Of a stretch of 64,000 nt of DNA, positions 26,732 through 36,036 are shown one piece after another. Below the pieces are notes generated by a model that was given only the letters and a program-made list of their open reading frames with translations, ran no database searches and was not told the DNA's origin. The stretch's first letter is position 1. Each line of letters opens with the position of its first letter. Position numbers and translations under genes: made by a program. Source of the stretch: Spirosoma sp. KCTC 42546. Its GTDB lineage: Bacteria; Bacteroidota; Bacteroidia; Cytophagales; Spirosomataceae. The stretch lies in contig NZ_CP041360.1 of NCBI RefSeq assembly GCF_006965485.1, positions 2,604,001-2,668,000 on the forward strand, written 5' to 3'.

Positions 26732-28021
26732 TTATTTCTTGCGACCAGGCTTTTGGGAGCTATACCCTTTCTTACCATGAAACCAGTGAGCAGCCTGCCC
26801 CGTGAGCCAGAGGTAATAATCCGAACCCAGGTCGGATTCAATGCCAACAAACTTGCCTTCGCCATTCAGGGGTAATTCGTTCTCTCGGCGAGTTTTGAAG
26901 ATGGCAGTGCCTTCATCAACTTCATCGAACATGGCTACGTAAAGACTCTGGGCATCGGCTGCTTTGGCACCAGCCACCTGCTGCCAGAGGAAATCGCCTT
27001 TTAACCGCGGAATCTGGTTATAGACATTGGGACTATTTTTGAGATTCCCCCAGCTAAACCCCGGAAAAACCAGCGGTACGTAATCCACCTTAGCCGCTTT
27101 ACACCAGGCAATGTCGTCTGCCAGTGTACTGCCCGCTACCGTAGCGTACGTTTCGGGTTTATAGCGACCCACCGCCCAGGGCATAATAATGTCGGCGCTT
27201 TTAATGAGCGGATGGAGTCGGTCAGAGACTTCGGTATCTTTGGTCATCGTTCGCCAGTAGTATGGTACACCGAGCAGAATCGACGTTTTTTTCGTCGGGC
27301 CTTTTACCCGATCCACCAGCACCTGAATATCGGCCGTGGTGTACCGTCGACCGTCGTTAAAGCCTACTCCCCAGATTGCCAGGAGGGGTTTGCCGTTGTG
27401 CCGCAGATAAGTCGGGTTTTCTTGGTTATTGAATAGCGAAAATATCTGTTGCACTTCCTCCCAATCCTTTACCAGCAGCTCCATATCAGCGGAGGTTGAG
27501 CCACTCAGGTCATACATGATGCAGATGGCCCGGCGGTGTTTCTTAGCTGCTTTCAGCGCATTCTCCAGCACCTTGTTGAAATGTCGCTTTCCTTTTTCAG
27601 ACTTCACTTCGGTCAGAAATCGCTGCATAAAAACCCCGTCGATCCCGTACTCTTTCATCCAGTTGAAATGCAGGTCGACACTGCTCTCATCAAAAGGGCT
27701 GTAGAGGGATGCCGGACTACCATCCGCAAATTGAAAAGCCGTTTTGTACGTAATCGGATAGTCTTTCACATCCGGCCAGAAGTCAATCGATGCATAACCC
27801 GGTTCGAATTTTCCCCGTTTCTGATAATGATGCCAACCTCGTTCAGACGCATCGCCCTGGGCGGCAAACCAGCCCTGATAGCCCGCCATCACCAGCCCTT
27901 TGCAACTCGTATAAAGGCAACCTTTTTCGTCATAGTTCACCTCGGCAGGTTGGCTTCTACCGATTGTGATGCCTAGTAACCAACCTGTCAGGGATAGAAA
28001 TAGAAATGCAGTTGTTTTCAT
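26732..28021 (-). CDS. Glycoside hydrolase family 71/99-like protein
   Basis: 429 residues from the Met at 28021, which begins a clean signal peptide (FLFLSLTGWLLGITIG); an upstream Met at 28045 is possible. Family hallmarks are VMAGYQGWF near the mature N-terminus, DGVFMQRFL, ICIMYDLSG, KPLLAIWGVGF and YVAMFDEVDEGTAIF, as in GH71/99 endo-mannosidase or mutanase-type barrels. It should cut an alpha-linked glycan in the periplasm or outside the cell. Its promoter region (28118-28160) has the same three-repeat operator as the two SusCD loci 20 kb away. Confidence 0.85.
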   Translation of the reverse strand: MKTTAFLFLSLTGWLLGITIGRSQPAEVNYDEKGCLYTSCKGLVMAGYQGWFAAQGDASERGWHHYQKRGKFEPGYASIDFWPDVKDYPITYKTAFQFADGSPASLYSPFDESSVDLHFNWMKEYGIDGVFMQRFLTEVKSEKGKRHFNKVLENALKAAKKHRRAICIMYDLSGSTSADMELLVKDWEEVQQIFSLFNNQENPTYLRHNGKPLLAIWGVGFNDGRRYTTADIQVLVDRVKGPTKKTSILLGVPYYWRTMTKDTEVSDRLHPLIKSADIIMPWAVGRYKPETYATVAGSTLADDIAWCKAAKVDYVPLVFPGFSWGNLKNSPNVYNQIPRLKGDFLWQQVAGAKAADAQSLYVAMFDEVDEGTAIFKTRRENELPLNGEGKFVGIESDLGSDYYLWLTGQAAHWFHGKKGYSSQKPGRKK

Positions 28022-28117
28022 ACGTACTGGTAAATCAGAAAGCAAAAACAGATAAAAAGCCTGCGCGGAAGCGATACTGTTCGATAGCTGTAATTGAATT
28101 AATTGAACCCGTCGTGA

Positions 28118-28160
28118 AGTACGGCGCCCTCACTTAAAAAAATCTTAATAAAGGCTTAAT
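28118..28160 (-). promoter_or_regulatory. Three-half-site operator/promoter, copy 1 (GH71/99-like gene)
   Basis: On the minus strand ATTAAG (28160-28155), ATTAAG (28149-28144) and TTTAAG (28139-28134) are spaced 11 and 10 bp. A 10-nt spacer follows, then GTACTT (28123-28118). The same arrangement with the same 10-nt spacer is found at 49181-49224 and 52189-52232. It points toward the GH71/99-like start, leaving a leader of about 90 nt. Confidence 0.7.
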
Positions 28161-28215
28161 AGGCTGTTTATGAGTGAAGTTTATTGGGCAATTTTAAGGA
28201 ACTGTACTCGCCCCG

Positions 28216-30165
28216 CTACTTCATCTTAGGGCGTTGCTTTTCGCCTTTCTGGTTCCAGAAAATGAACGTCCCCCGGTCGGTGGACGTAACAATATCGATA
28301 GCACCGTCTTTATTTAGGTCTGTCGCCAGTACGTCTGATCCAACCCCTGATCGGTTGTGAATCAGTTCGGGTACAAACTCGGCACCACCCGGCGCTTTGG
28401 GATTCCGAACGGTCCGGTACCAGTACAGAACCGGGGGGCCATATGGGTCCGGGTCGAAGTAGTTATCCAGGTGTGACCAATAGCGTTTCCCCACAATGAA
28501 ATCCGGTATTCCATCGCCATCGATATCCGCCTGCGTAGAGCCGTGGGGCTGTGAAAAAGTTACGTTACCGGCATTTTTCGTGGAGAAATCGTCACTGATC
28601 ACGTGCTGAACAAAGGTGATCGTTCCATTAGAGTCCCGTTTCTGTTCGTACCAGCCCAAGCCGAAACCGTGTGCGTTGAGGCCCGTTACAACGTCGTTCA
28701 ACTTGTCGCCATTGACGTCGTAAATAGCCATCATGCTGCCTCCCACGCCTGGCCCCCGGTGGCCGTATCGGGCAAATGCCGCTGGATGATAAGGCCATAA
28801 TTTCCCACTGCTATCAGCCGTGGGCTGTTCCCACCAGCCGTTCGGGTTAACAAAGTCGGTTCGCCCATCGCTGTTAATATCCCCAAGGCCAATCCCATGC
28901 GCCAGGAAATAGCCTTTTTCTGAAACGGGATGCACGGTCCAGGGTTTCGTGGGGTCGGTAGGGTCAGGTTTGGCATAGCGAAGTTCACCCTCTGCCCCGT
29001 AAATCAGTTCGGGTTTGCCGTCGTTGTCAATGTCTTTAAATAAGGTAACCTCCGTCTGAACAGGCACCACAACCTCGAATTTATCCCAGCGACGTGATTC
29101 GCCTTTTGGGTTCAGGTACAACGTAGCGCGGGGTGGTCCGGTCAGGATGTCAGTCCAGCCGTCACCATTAAAATCGTAGGTGTACTGACAGTTAACGTCC
29201 GTAAATTCTTTCGACGGATTGAACGGAAAAGCCGGATAAATTTCTCGTGACTGGGTGAAATCAGGCCCGAAGTAAATATAAGGACCAGCCACTAGGTCGG
29301 GAGTACCATCCCGGTTGAAATCACCGGCACCTGCACCCCACGAATAATACATGTCGTTGATTCGTTGCACCTGGAAACGATCCGATGTTTTTTCGTTGGG
29401 CATGGTCCGCAGGGCGGCATCTTTATAACCAACCTCCTTGAAGCGAACTTCGCCGGTTCCACCTACGTATAAGGCGATAGGGCCGTACCGACCAGCCTCT
29501 TCATCGGCAGCTCCACCGGCCATTTCACCACTGTCGTTGAGAAACGTACGGATAATGTTGTTGTCCAGAAAAATCTCAACCTGATTCCAGTCGTTCGGAC
29601 GATAGCTACTTTCTACGCGCGAAATGGGTAGTTTCAGTCCAAAATAAGCCGGGCGACGGTTCCGGTTAGCAGCCGCATTATCCGCAGTCTCGTTAGGTTT
29701 GGTCGGTGGCGCCAGTCGAACAATACTACCCGCCGACCGTAATTTCTCCCGTGTCAATTCACGTCCTTGTGCATCCAGCGTGATACGATAGGAACCTACT
29801 TCCGTTTCCCGAATCGATACCAGAATTCCTTTATACCCATCCGCTGTTTTCTCCAGTCGGAACAGAACACCCGTTTCGCTACCACCCGAGCAACGGAACT
29901 GCGCGTGAAATCCGATGTCCTGATAGGAGCGTTCCAGCACGAGCCAACCGCTCGAAGAGCCAGGTTTTAGAGAACCAATCAGTTCGCCATTTTCGGCCCG
30001 CCAGTCTGCCTGCCCCAGCGAATGCCAACCAGTCAAGCTCGACCCTTTGACGATAACATCGGGCACAAACGTTAGCCCGATGCCAGCTTTGGCTTCCGAC
30101 GCGCCAGACTGCCCGAATGAAATATTAGCGCAGAACAGCAACAGACAACACAGTAAAGTTTTCAC
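28216..30165 (-). CDS. Secreted protein with DUF1080 domain and FG-GAP/VCBS repeats
   Basis: 649 residues starting at a GTG. Signal peptide to about NISFGQ. Residues about 30-250 are a DUF1080 jelly roll (WRAENGELIGSL, ETGVLFRLEKTADGY, NDWNQVEIFLDNNIIRTF). Residues about 270-640 are FG-GAP repeats of an integrin-type propeller with calcium loops: DFNRDGTPDLVAGP, DFNGDGWTDILTGP, DINSDGRTDFVNP, DVNGDKLNDVVTG, DIDGDGIPDFIVG and DLNKDGAIDIVTS. The fusion suggests a surface or periplasmic glycan-processing enzyme held by a propeller. It lies 19 bp downstream of the TIM-barrel gene at 30185, so they are one transcription unit. Confidence 0.88.
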   Translation of the reverse strand: MKTLLCCLLLFCANISFGQSGASEAKAGIGLTFVPDVIVKGSSLTGWHSLGQADWRAENGELIGSLKPGSSSGWLVLERSYQDIGFHAQFRCSGGSETGVLFRLEKTADGYKGILVSIRETEVGSYRITLDAQGRELTREKLRSAGSIVRLAPPTKPNETADNAAANRNRRPAYFGLKLPISRVESSYRPNDWNQVEIFLDNNIIRTFLNDSGEMAGGAADEEAGRYGPIALYVGGTGEVRFKEVGYKDAALRTMPNEKTSDRFQVQRINDMYYSWGAGAGDFNRDGTPDLVAGPYIYFGPDFTQSREIYPAFPFNPSKEFTDVNCQYTYDFNGDGWTDILTGPPRATLYLNPKGESRRWDKFEVVVPVQTEVTLFKDIDNDGKPELIYGAEGELRYAKPDPTDPTKPWTVHPVSEKGYFLAHGIGLGDINSDGRTDFVNPNGWWEQPTADSSGKLWPYHPAAFARYGHRGPGVGGSMMAIYDVNGDKLNDVVTGLNAHGFGLGWYEQKRDSNGTITFVQHVISDDFSTKNAGNVTFSQPHGSTQADIDGDGIPDFIVGKRYWSHLDNYFDPDPYGPPVLYWYRTVRNPKAPGGAEFVPELIHNRSGVGSDVLATDLNKDGAIDIVTSTDRGTFIFWNQKGEKQRPKMK

Positions 30166-30184
30166 AGAGTAAGTGGTTTGTTGT

Positions 30185-31081
30185 CTAAATGTTGCGTTTT
30201 ACGTGCTCAATCAGCCAGTCGGCTACCTTTTCGTAATCCAGATTCAGGTACTTACCACTGTACTGTTCAAGCGAATAAATACCCTTGAACCCCATCCGTT
30301 CGGCCAGTTGAACACATTGATCGAAATCGTAGGAGGTGTGTTCCATATTCTCATTGAAACTATCCGCTTTGGCCGAGATCAGGTAGGCATAAGGCATGAT
30401 CTTCGCCAGCGCGTCGAAGCGAGCCGCCTGCGAATAATTACCGAAGTCGGGCAGGGTGTAAATGTTCTTGGGGCCTGCTTCCTGCACGATGCGCACGTGT
30501 ACGTCGGGATTCATCTCTAAGCCGAAGTGGTTTTCGGTCAACAAAATGAGCTTTTTGCGTTGAGCATATTGGTTGACCTCTTTCATTGACTCGATACTCT
30601 TCTCAACCGACCCGTTGACTCGACCGGGATTGATACGAACGCAGGGTGAACCCAGATACGCTACGGCATCCATCCACTCTTTCACGTGCGCCAGACTTCG
30701 TTGCCGCTCGGTTTCGTCGTTGGATGCCAGGTCGTATGCGCTATCCACCTGCACATTTATCAGGCGCGATGAACTGGCTTTCATGCTGGCTTTGAGCTGA
30801 TCCAGATACGATTTTTCAAGCGACTCGAAATGATTGCTCCAGAATTCAAGCTGCCGAATGCCAAATCGTTTCTTGTAATAGGCCGGTACATCCAGCAGTG
30901 TCAGTTCGTTTGCGATAGTGGCTATTTCCTTTGGCTTTGTCTGTTTAAACCGGTAGCGAAACAAAACCGTCCCCATGGCAATTCGATCCATTTTATCGGG
31001 CTTCATTGGCCGGAAAGCCGATGAAACCCAGACGGTTATTATCAGGCCGGAAGCACTGCTCAGAAAGGTTCTTCGTTCCAT
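30185..31081 (-). CDS. Tat-exported sugar isomerase/epimerase-like TIM-barrel protein
   Basis: 298 residues. The N-terminus ERRTFLSSASG is a twin-arginine export signal. The rest is an AP-endonuclease-2/xylose-isomerase-like barrel (PF01261 type), with metal-site candidates in CVRINPGRVNGS, ILLTENHFGLEMN, YTLPDFGNYS and GIYSLEQYSGKYL. Related proteins isomerise, epimerise or hydrate sugars; in some Bacteroides loci a PF01261 protein works next to a DUF1080 lyase on 3-keto sugars. It is cotranscribed with the DUF1080/FG-GAP gene, which fits that model, but the activity is inferred. Confidence 0.82.
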   Translation of the reverse strand: MERRTFLSSASGLIITVWVSSAFRPMKPDKMDRIAMGTVLFRYRFKQTKPKEIATIANELTLLDVPAYYKKRFGIRQLEFWSNHFESLEKSYLDQLKASMKASSSRLINVQVDSAYDLASNDETERQRSLAHVKEWMDAVAYLGSPCVRINPGRVNGSVEKSIESMKEVNQYAQRKKLILLTENHFGLEMNPDVHVRIVQEAGPKNIYTLPDFGNYSQAARFDALAKIMPYAYLISAKADSFNENMEHTSYDFDQCVQLAERMGFKGIYSLEQYSGKYLNLDYEKVADWLIEHVKRNI

Positions 31082-31140
31082 AGGGATAAGGTTTACTAAG
31101 AGAACGCTGTTTTTTATGACGAGTATGATCTGTGTAAATC

Positions 31141-31170
31141 ATGCAGATCATAATAATCCGTGTTCTATTA
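31141..31170 (-). repeat. ATAGAAC-type dispersed repeat overlapping a gene end
   Basis: On the minus strand TAATAGAACACGGATTATTA then TGATCTGCAT. It encodes the last residues (LIEHGLL) and the TGA stop of the PQQ dehydrogenase that ends at 31148. It continues into an inverted repeat (ATGATCTG and CAGATCAT) towards 31120. Confidence 0.65.
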
Positions 31171-33502
31171 ATTTATGATCATTTTCAGGAAGGGCATACA
31201 CGACGTAACCCGATGGTAATCCATTAGCCCGAATACTTGTATCGTCTTTAGCCACACTCTCGACGGTAAAGCTGGCCGTAGAGCTAACCACAAGGTATTG
31301 ACGTCCTTTCGCTTCGTACATAGATAGTAGCCCCTGCGTTTCTTTCGGCAGTTCATCCGTCCAGAGCGTCTGGCCCGTTTCAGCATCGAAAGCATAAATC
31401 TTCCCTCCCTTGGATGTCGCGAATAGTAGCCCGTTCGATGTAACAATCATTCCTTTCCGTTGCGAGCCAATGGGCGTACCGGTAGCTTTCCCACCCTGCT
31501 TTAGCACCCGGATATCCTGCCCGATTATCTTCTTCCATTTAATGGTTCCCGTATTCAGGTCGTAGGCGACAATAAACGACCAGGGTGGACTCAGCAGATT
31601 GGAATATTCCAATCCGTATCCGGAGGAGTATTTATTGGCGGGTCTGGCCACTCCTTCGGGGTAAGCGCGTAATGCATTGGCAGATCGCATGGCCGCAAAA
31701 CCACTGGGTACATCAGGTGCGCCACCCGAAGCAACCACAGGTCCATCAGGCATCGCTACTGAACCGACTGGAGCACCCTGAGGCCGACGATTGGCGGATT
31801 CGATGGTACCGCCCAGAAACCGATACAGGGCGCTTAGCGTCTGTTCATCGATATGCTGAAAGCCAGGCATTTGTCCTTTACCCACCGCAACCACGCCTTT
31901 GAAGTTGTCAAAGTTGAGCCGTGTACCGATGTCCAGCAGCGATGGGCCGACAACACCCGCTCGATTGGCACCATGACACGACTGGCAATTAGTTTTGTAG
32001 ACAGTCATGGCCCGTGTTACCTGATCGGCGGATAACGCAGCCTGACCCAGTTCGGTTTTTGCGAGTCGATAGACGGATGGATATTCCTGAGCCGCTACGT
32101 ACATAATTCCCTGTTGCGGGTTAGCGGCTGTGTTTCCATAATTAGCACCACCCACAGCTCCGGGCATGGCAATTACCTCATATTGATCAGAAATTGGAGT
32201 AAACAAACCTGTTTTGGCCGCTGCAATTCGAGTTTTCCAAGACTCCCGTTCTTCTGTCGTCATGTATGGATTGATATCATTGACGGTTACGTTTTGCCGG
32301 TTAAAAGGCGGGAGTACGGTCGGAAAGGGTTGCGTTGGCCAGGCTTGTTCTTCGGGCATATTGCTCGCCGGTACGGGCCTTTCCTGAATAGGCCACAACG
32401 GCTTGCCTGTGACCCGATCAAAGGCAAATAAGAACCCCTGCTTGGTGGCTATCGCTACAGCATCAATTAGCTTCGTCCCTCCAGACCGGTCCTTGTGCCG
32501 AACCGTCAGCAGTTGCGGGGCTGCCGTCAGGTCATAATCCCATAAATCATGGTGAACCGTCTGGAAGTGCCACAGCCGTTTGCCGGTACGGGCGTCGAGG
32601 GCCAGGAGGCAGTTGCCAAACAGGTTACTACCAATCCGGTCAGCACCATAGTAGTCATAGGTAGGGGAGCCAACGGGAAAATAGGCAATGCCGCGTTTTT
32701 CGTCGAGGGTGATTTCACCCCAGGTATTGGCTCCCCCCACGTATTTGTAGGCATCTTTCGGCCAGGTGTCGTAGCCAAACTCGCCCGGATGGGGAATCGT
32801 ATGAAACACCCAGGCGAGTTGACCAGTAACGACATTGTAAGCCCGCAAATGACCCGGTGCTGAAAACAGGTTTTCGCCGGGTGATGATCCCAAAAGAATC
32901 AGATTGTCAAAAATACAGCCAGGCGTAGTGGACTGAATGCGCCCGATTGTCGATGGATCGCGGCCTAATCCTTCCCGCAACGAAATCGAACCGTTGGTGC
33001 CGAAACTCAGAATCGACTTACCCGTTTGCGCGTCGATGGCCTGTAAGGTATTGTTCAGGCAGAAAAGCAATCGCCGGTCTTTACGATCTTTACTTTCCCA
33101 GTAATTGATGCCCCGCCAGGTGATGCCATTCAGATTCGCATGGATCCAGAGTTCCTTGCCCGTTGCCGCATCGAGCGCTACCAGCGAATTATTCTTCGCC
33201 AGCACATACATCACCCCATCGACGATGATCGGGTTAAACAGATACTCGACTTTATCAGCCGTCGGATAATGCCAGGCCACTTTTAACTGGCCAACATTCT
33301 GCTTCGTGATCTGGTCTAGGCGCACATATTTGGACTGATCCGGCCGACCACCGTATTGGGGCCAGTTCGAATCGGTAGCTGACTGATCGATATGTGGATT
33401 AACGCCCTTCAGTCCCATCATGGCGATTCCTAACCAAGCCGAAAGGCATAGAGAAACCGGCCAATAGCCAGATGGCCTCCGGTTAGTGAGTCGTGTATTC
33501 AT
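31148..33502 (-). CDS. PQQ-dependent dehydrogenase with internal cytochrome c domain (first copy)
   Basis: 784 residues with an N-terminal hydrophobic signal or anchor. It is an eight-bladed quinoprotein propeller with W-motifs such as ALDAATGKELWI, AYNVVTGQLAWVF, ALDARTGKRLWHF and AFDAETGQTLW. The segment HHDLWDYDLTAAP is typical of PQQ glucose/alcohol dehydrogenases. A c-type haem site CQSCH near residue 509 sits in a ~90-residue cytochrome inserted before the last blades. It should oxidise a sugar or alcohol in the periplasm and pass electrons to its own haem. Its start overlaps the end of the BASS transporter gene by 20 bp, implying coupled translation. Confidence 0.88.
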   Translation of the reverse strand: MNTRLTNRRPSGYWPVSLCLSAWLGIAMMGLKGVNPHIDQSATDSNWPQYGGRPDQSKYVRLDQITKQNVGQLKVAWHYPTADKVEYLFNPIIVDGVMYVLAKNNSLVALDAATGKELWIHANLNGITWRGINYWESKDRKDRRLLFCLNNTLQAIDAQTGKSILSFGTNGSISLREGLGRDPSTIGRIQSTTPGCIFDNLILLGSSPGENLFSAPGHLRAYNVVTGQLAWVFHTIPHPGEFGYDTWPKDAYKYVGGANTWGEITLDEKRGIAYFPVGSPTYDYYGADRIGSNLFGNCLLALDARTGKRLWHFQTVHHDLWDYDLTAAPQLLTVRHKDRSGGTKLIDAVAIATKQGFLFAFDRVTGKPLWPIQERPVPASNMPEEQAWPTQPFPTVLPPFNRQNVTVNDINPYMTTEERESWKTRIAAAKTGLFTPISDQYEVIAMPGAVGGANYGNTAANPQQGIMYVAAQEYPSVYRLAKTELGQAALSADQVTRAMTVYKTNCQSCHGANRAGVVGPSLLDIGTRLNFDNFKGVVAVGKGQMPGFQHIDEQTLSALYRFLGGTIESANRRPQGAPVGSVAMPDGPVVASGGAPDVPSGFAAMRSANALRAYPEGVARPANKYSSGYGLEYSNLLSPPWSFIVAYDLNTGTIKWKKIIGQDIRVLKQGGKATGTPIGSQRKGMIVTSNGLLFATSKGGKIYAFDAETGQTLWTDELPKETQGLLSMYEAKGRQYLVVSSTASFTVESVAKDDTSIRANGLPSGYVVYALPENDHKLIEHGLL

Positions 33503-34595
33503 CGGCAGGAATGGTTGAACTCGTTTCGTCTTTTGCCTTGCGATGCCACCAGGAAGCCAGAATGGAACCGGTAATATTCATGAGTGGGCCGAAGATGGCC
33601 GGAGCCAGACCGACCGTTGCCATCTTACCCATCTGATTGGCGATACCCGAAGCCAGTCCACCGTTTTGCATACCCACTTCGATCGCAATGGTTCGGCAAT
33701 CGCGTTCATCCATCTTAAATAAGCGAGCCGACGAATAGCCAAGCAAATACCCGCATAGGTTGTGAATGAGCACCAGGCCAATCAACACAGGGCCAATGGT
33801 TAAGAGATTGGTTCTTCCGGCTGCCGTAATCACGACGATAATGAAGGCAATGCCGAACATCGATACCAGCGGCATGGCCTCATCGAGCCATTTTGATTTA
33901 CCGCTTAGAAACTTGTTGAACAACAACCCGGCACCGATGGGCAAAATCACCATCTTGATAATATCCCACATCATGTGTAGGGCGTCGATCTGCACAAAAG
34001 CGCCCGCCAGTAATTTCATCAGGAAAGGCGTAACGAACGGGGAGATGGTCGTCGAGATGGCGGTAATGGTAATGGATAGCGCCAGATTAGCTTTTGCGAG
34101 GTAGGAGATTACATTCGATGCCATACCGTTGGGCGAGCAGCCAATCAGAATGATACCAGCCGCAATTTCGGGAGGTAGCCCGCTCAGATTTGCCAGCGTA
34201 AAACCCAGCAGCGGCATGATTAGAAAATGACTCACTACGCCAATGAAAACCCCTTTAGGCATTTTGACGACCCCAACAAAATCCTCGGCACTCATCGACG
34301 TACCCATGCCAAACATGATGAGCTGGATGAGGGGCGTAATCAGGCCGGATAGCTTAAATCCATTGACTTCCACAAAGTAGTCTGGATAATACAGGGCCGT
34401 TGTGACGGAAGCGAAAATGACAACGGTATAAGAAAAGCCTCTTAATGCCTCGTAGCCTCTAAAACCAATGGCCAAGGCTACAAAAAAGGCAATAAAAAAT
34501 GGCCCAGCCTGAGCGAACGCACCGGTAAATGCTAAATACAGGGCAATAAGCAGCCCTAGAGCCGCAAAACTGAATGCGAACTTATACGTATTCAT
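33483..34595 (-). CDS. Bile acid:sodium symporter family (BASS/SBF) transporter
   Basis: 370 residues with about ten membrane helices. Family motifs: FGMGTSMSAEDF, the GCSPNGMASNVISYLAKANLALS crossover region (sodium site), and the EVGMQNGGLASGIA second crossover helix. BASS proteins move organic anions with sodium. Placed between an RspA-like dehydratase and a PQQ dehydrogenase it could carry a sugar acid such as an aldonate or keto-deoxy acid. Translationally coupled to the downstream PQQ gene. Confidence 0.9.
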   Translation of the reverse strand: MNTYKFAFSFAALGLLIALYLAFTGAFAQAGPFFIAFFVALAIGFRGYEALRGFSYTVVIFASVTTALYYPDYFVEVNGFKLSGLITPLIQLIMFGMGTSMSAEDFVGVVKMPKGVFIGVVSHFLIMPLLGFTLANLSGLPPEIAAGIILIGCSPNGMASNVISYLAKANLALSITITAISTTISPFVTPFLMKLLAGAFVQIDALHMMWDIIKMVILPIGAGLLFNKFLSGKSKWLDEAMPLVSMFGIAFIIVVITAAGRTNLLTIGPVLIGLVLIHNLCGYLLGYSSARLFKMDERDCRTIAIEVGMQNGGLASGIANQMGKMATVGLAPAIFGPLMNITGSILASWWHRKAKDETSSTIPADEYTTH

Positions 34596-34622
34596 GTAAG
34601 TAGGAAATAGGAGTTTAAGCCG

Positions 34623-35987
34623 CTACGGCTTCAAAATGGTACCGTCATTTTTACGAACTGTCCAGCGCGATTTGGTGCCAATGGGGTACTTGGCTGCTTC
34701 CTTTTCATTGATGTCAATCCCCAAACCTGGTGACTCACTCACCTGATAATACCCATTCTTGATGATTGGGCAACCCGGAAACACTTCTTTTACTTTATCA
34801 TTAAACATCTGCGACTCCTGAATGCCGAAGTTCCAGACCGCAATATCGATGCTGTTGTTAGCCGCATGGCCCACGGGCGAGGTATCTCCGGGGCCATGCC
34901 AGGCCGTGCGGACATTGAACCACTCACCCAACCGAGCCACTTTCATGGCTGGCGTAATGCCGCCAATCTGCGAAATGTGAATCCGGATAAAGTCGAACAG
35001 ATGGTTGGCCATCGGTTCTTTGAATTCATTGATGTTATTGAACAGTTCGCCCATGGCAATGGGTACGGCGGTTGTCTGACGCAGTAGTTTGAACCAGCTC
35101 ATGTTCTCCGGGGAGAAGGGGTCTTCGATAAAGAAAGGCCGGTATTCCTCCAGACCCTTGATCATGTTGATGGCGTCGATGGGCTCGGTCAGTTCGTGCA
35201 TATCATGCAACAACTGAACGTCTTCCCCACAACGTTTGCGCACCACATCGAACATTTTAGGCACCCGTTTCAGATACGTCCGTTGGTCGGAAAAATCATC
35301 GGTTTCCCGGCCAAAGCCAGCCGTTTTGAAATCGGGTTTTAAGTCATTCATGGCACCGACTCCGCCGTAGCCTCCCTGCTGAATCCGCACATGACGGAAC
35401 CCCATTTCCATAAATTGCTGTACTTTATCGGCGATGGCTTCGGGCGTTGGTCCGCTGGCGTGTGTGTAAGTATCCACGGCAATCCGGGTTTTTCCGCCCA
35501 GAAGTTGATAAACCGGCATGTTGGCCCGTTTGCCTTTAATGTCCCACAAAGCCTGATCCAGCCCGGAAAGGGCATTGTTCAGCACAGGCCCGTTCCGCCA
35601 GTAGGAGCTGACATAGGCCGACTGCCACATATCCTCAATGTTGTCGACATCTTTCCCGACACAAAAATCGTTCAGATACGTATTGATGGCCGGTATGACC
35701 ACCTGGGCTCGTTGGGTGAAGGTGGCACAGCCCAGGCCGTATAAGCCCGGTTCAGATGTTTCGACTTTCACAATGACCAGATTAGCTCCTCCCGGTGCGG
35801 TAGTGATAGCCCGAACACTCTTGATAGTTACGGGAGCCGCACCTTTGGCGTAGGCTGGAGTCGTATAGTGTTCGGCCCTGGCTTCAGGACTATCGAAAAG
35901 ACCAAAGATGCCTGCGGTTGACCCCAGTCCCAGCAGCTTAAGTGCGTTCCGGCGGTTCGTTTCGGTTTGTATTTCTGGCTTCGCCAT
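34623..35987 (-). CDS. Enolase-superfamily sugar-acid dehydratase (RspA/ManD-like), Tat-exported
   Basis: 454 residues. The N-terminus NRRNALKLLGLGSTAG is a twin-arginine signal, unusual for a normally cytoplasmic family. The body follows the mannonate dehydratase/RspA pattern: GLGCATFTQR, AYVSSYWRNGPV, ALWDIKGKRANMPVYQLLGG, the metal ligands in HDMHELT, FIEDPFSP and MGELFNN, and the catalytic-loop WHGPGDTSP. It should remove water from a sugar acid to give a 2-keto-3-deoxy acid. Upstream of the BASS transporter by 27 bp, so in one operon. Substrate is not determinable here. Confidence 0.87.
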   Translation of the reverse strand: MAKPEIQTETNRRNALKLLGLGSTAGIFGLFDSPEARAEHYTTPAYAKGAAPVTIKSVRAITTAPGGANLVIVKVETSEPGLYGLGCATFTQRAQVVIPAINTYLNDFCVGKDVDNIEDMWQSAYVSSYWRNGPVLNNALSGLDQALWDIKGKRANMPVYQLLGGKTRIAVDTYTHASGPTPEAIADKVQQFMEMGFRHVRIQQGGYGGVGAMNDLKPDFKTAGFGRETDDFSDQRTYLKRVPKMFDVVRKRCGEDVQLLHDMHELTEPIDAINMIKGLEEYRPFFIEDPFSPENMSWFKLLRQTTAVPIAMGELFNNINEFKEPMANHLFDFIRIHISQIGGITPAMKVARLGEWFNVRTAWHGPGDTSPVGHAANNSIDIAVWNFGIQESQMFNDKVKEVFPGCPIIKNGYYQVSESPGLGIDINEKEAAKYPIGTKSRWTVRKNDGTILKP

Positions 35988-36036
35988 ATCAAGTTTATGT
36001 TCCGTTAATGGTCTAGAAATTAGTTCAGTTAGGGTA

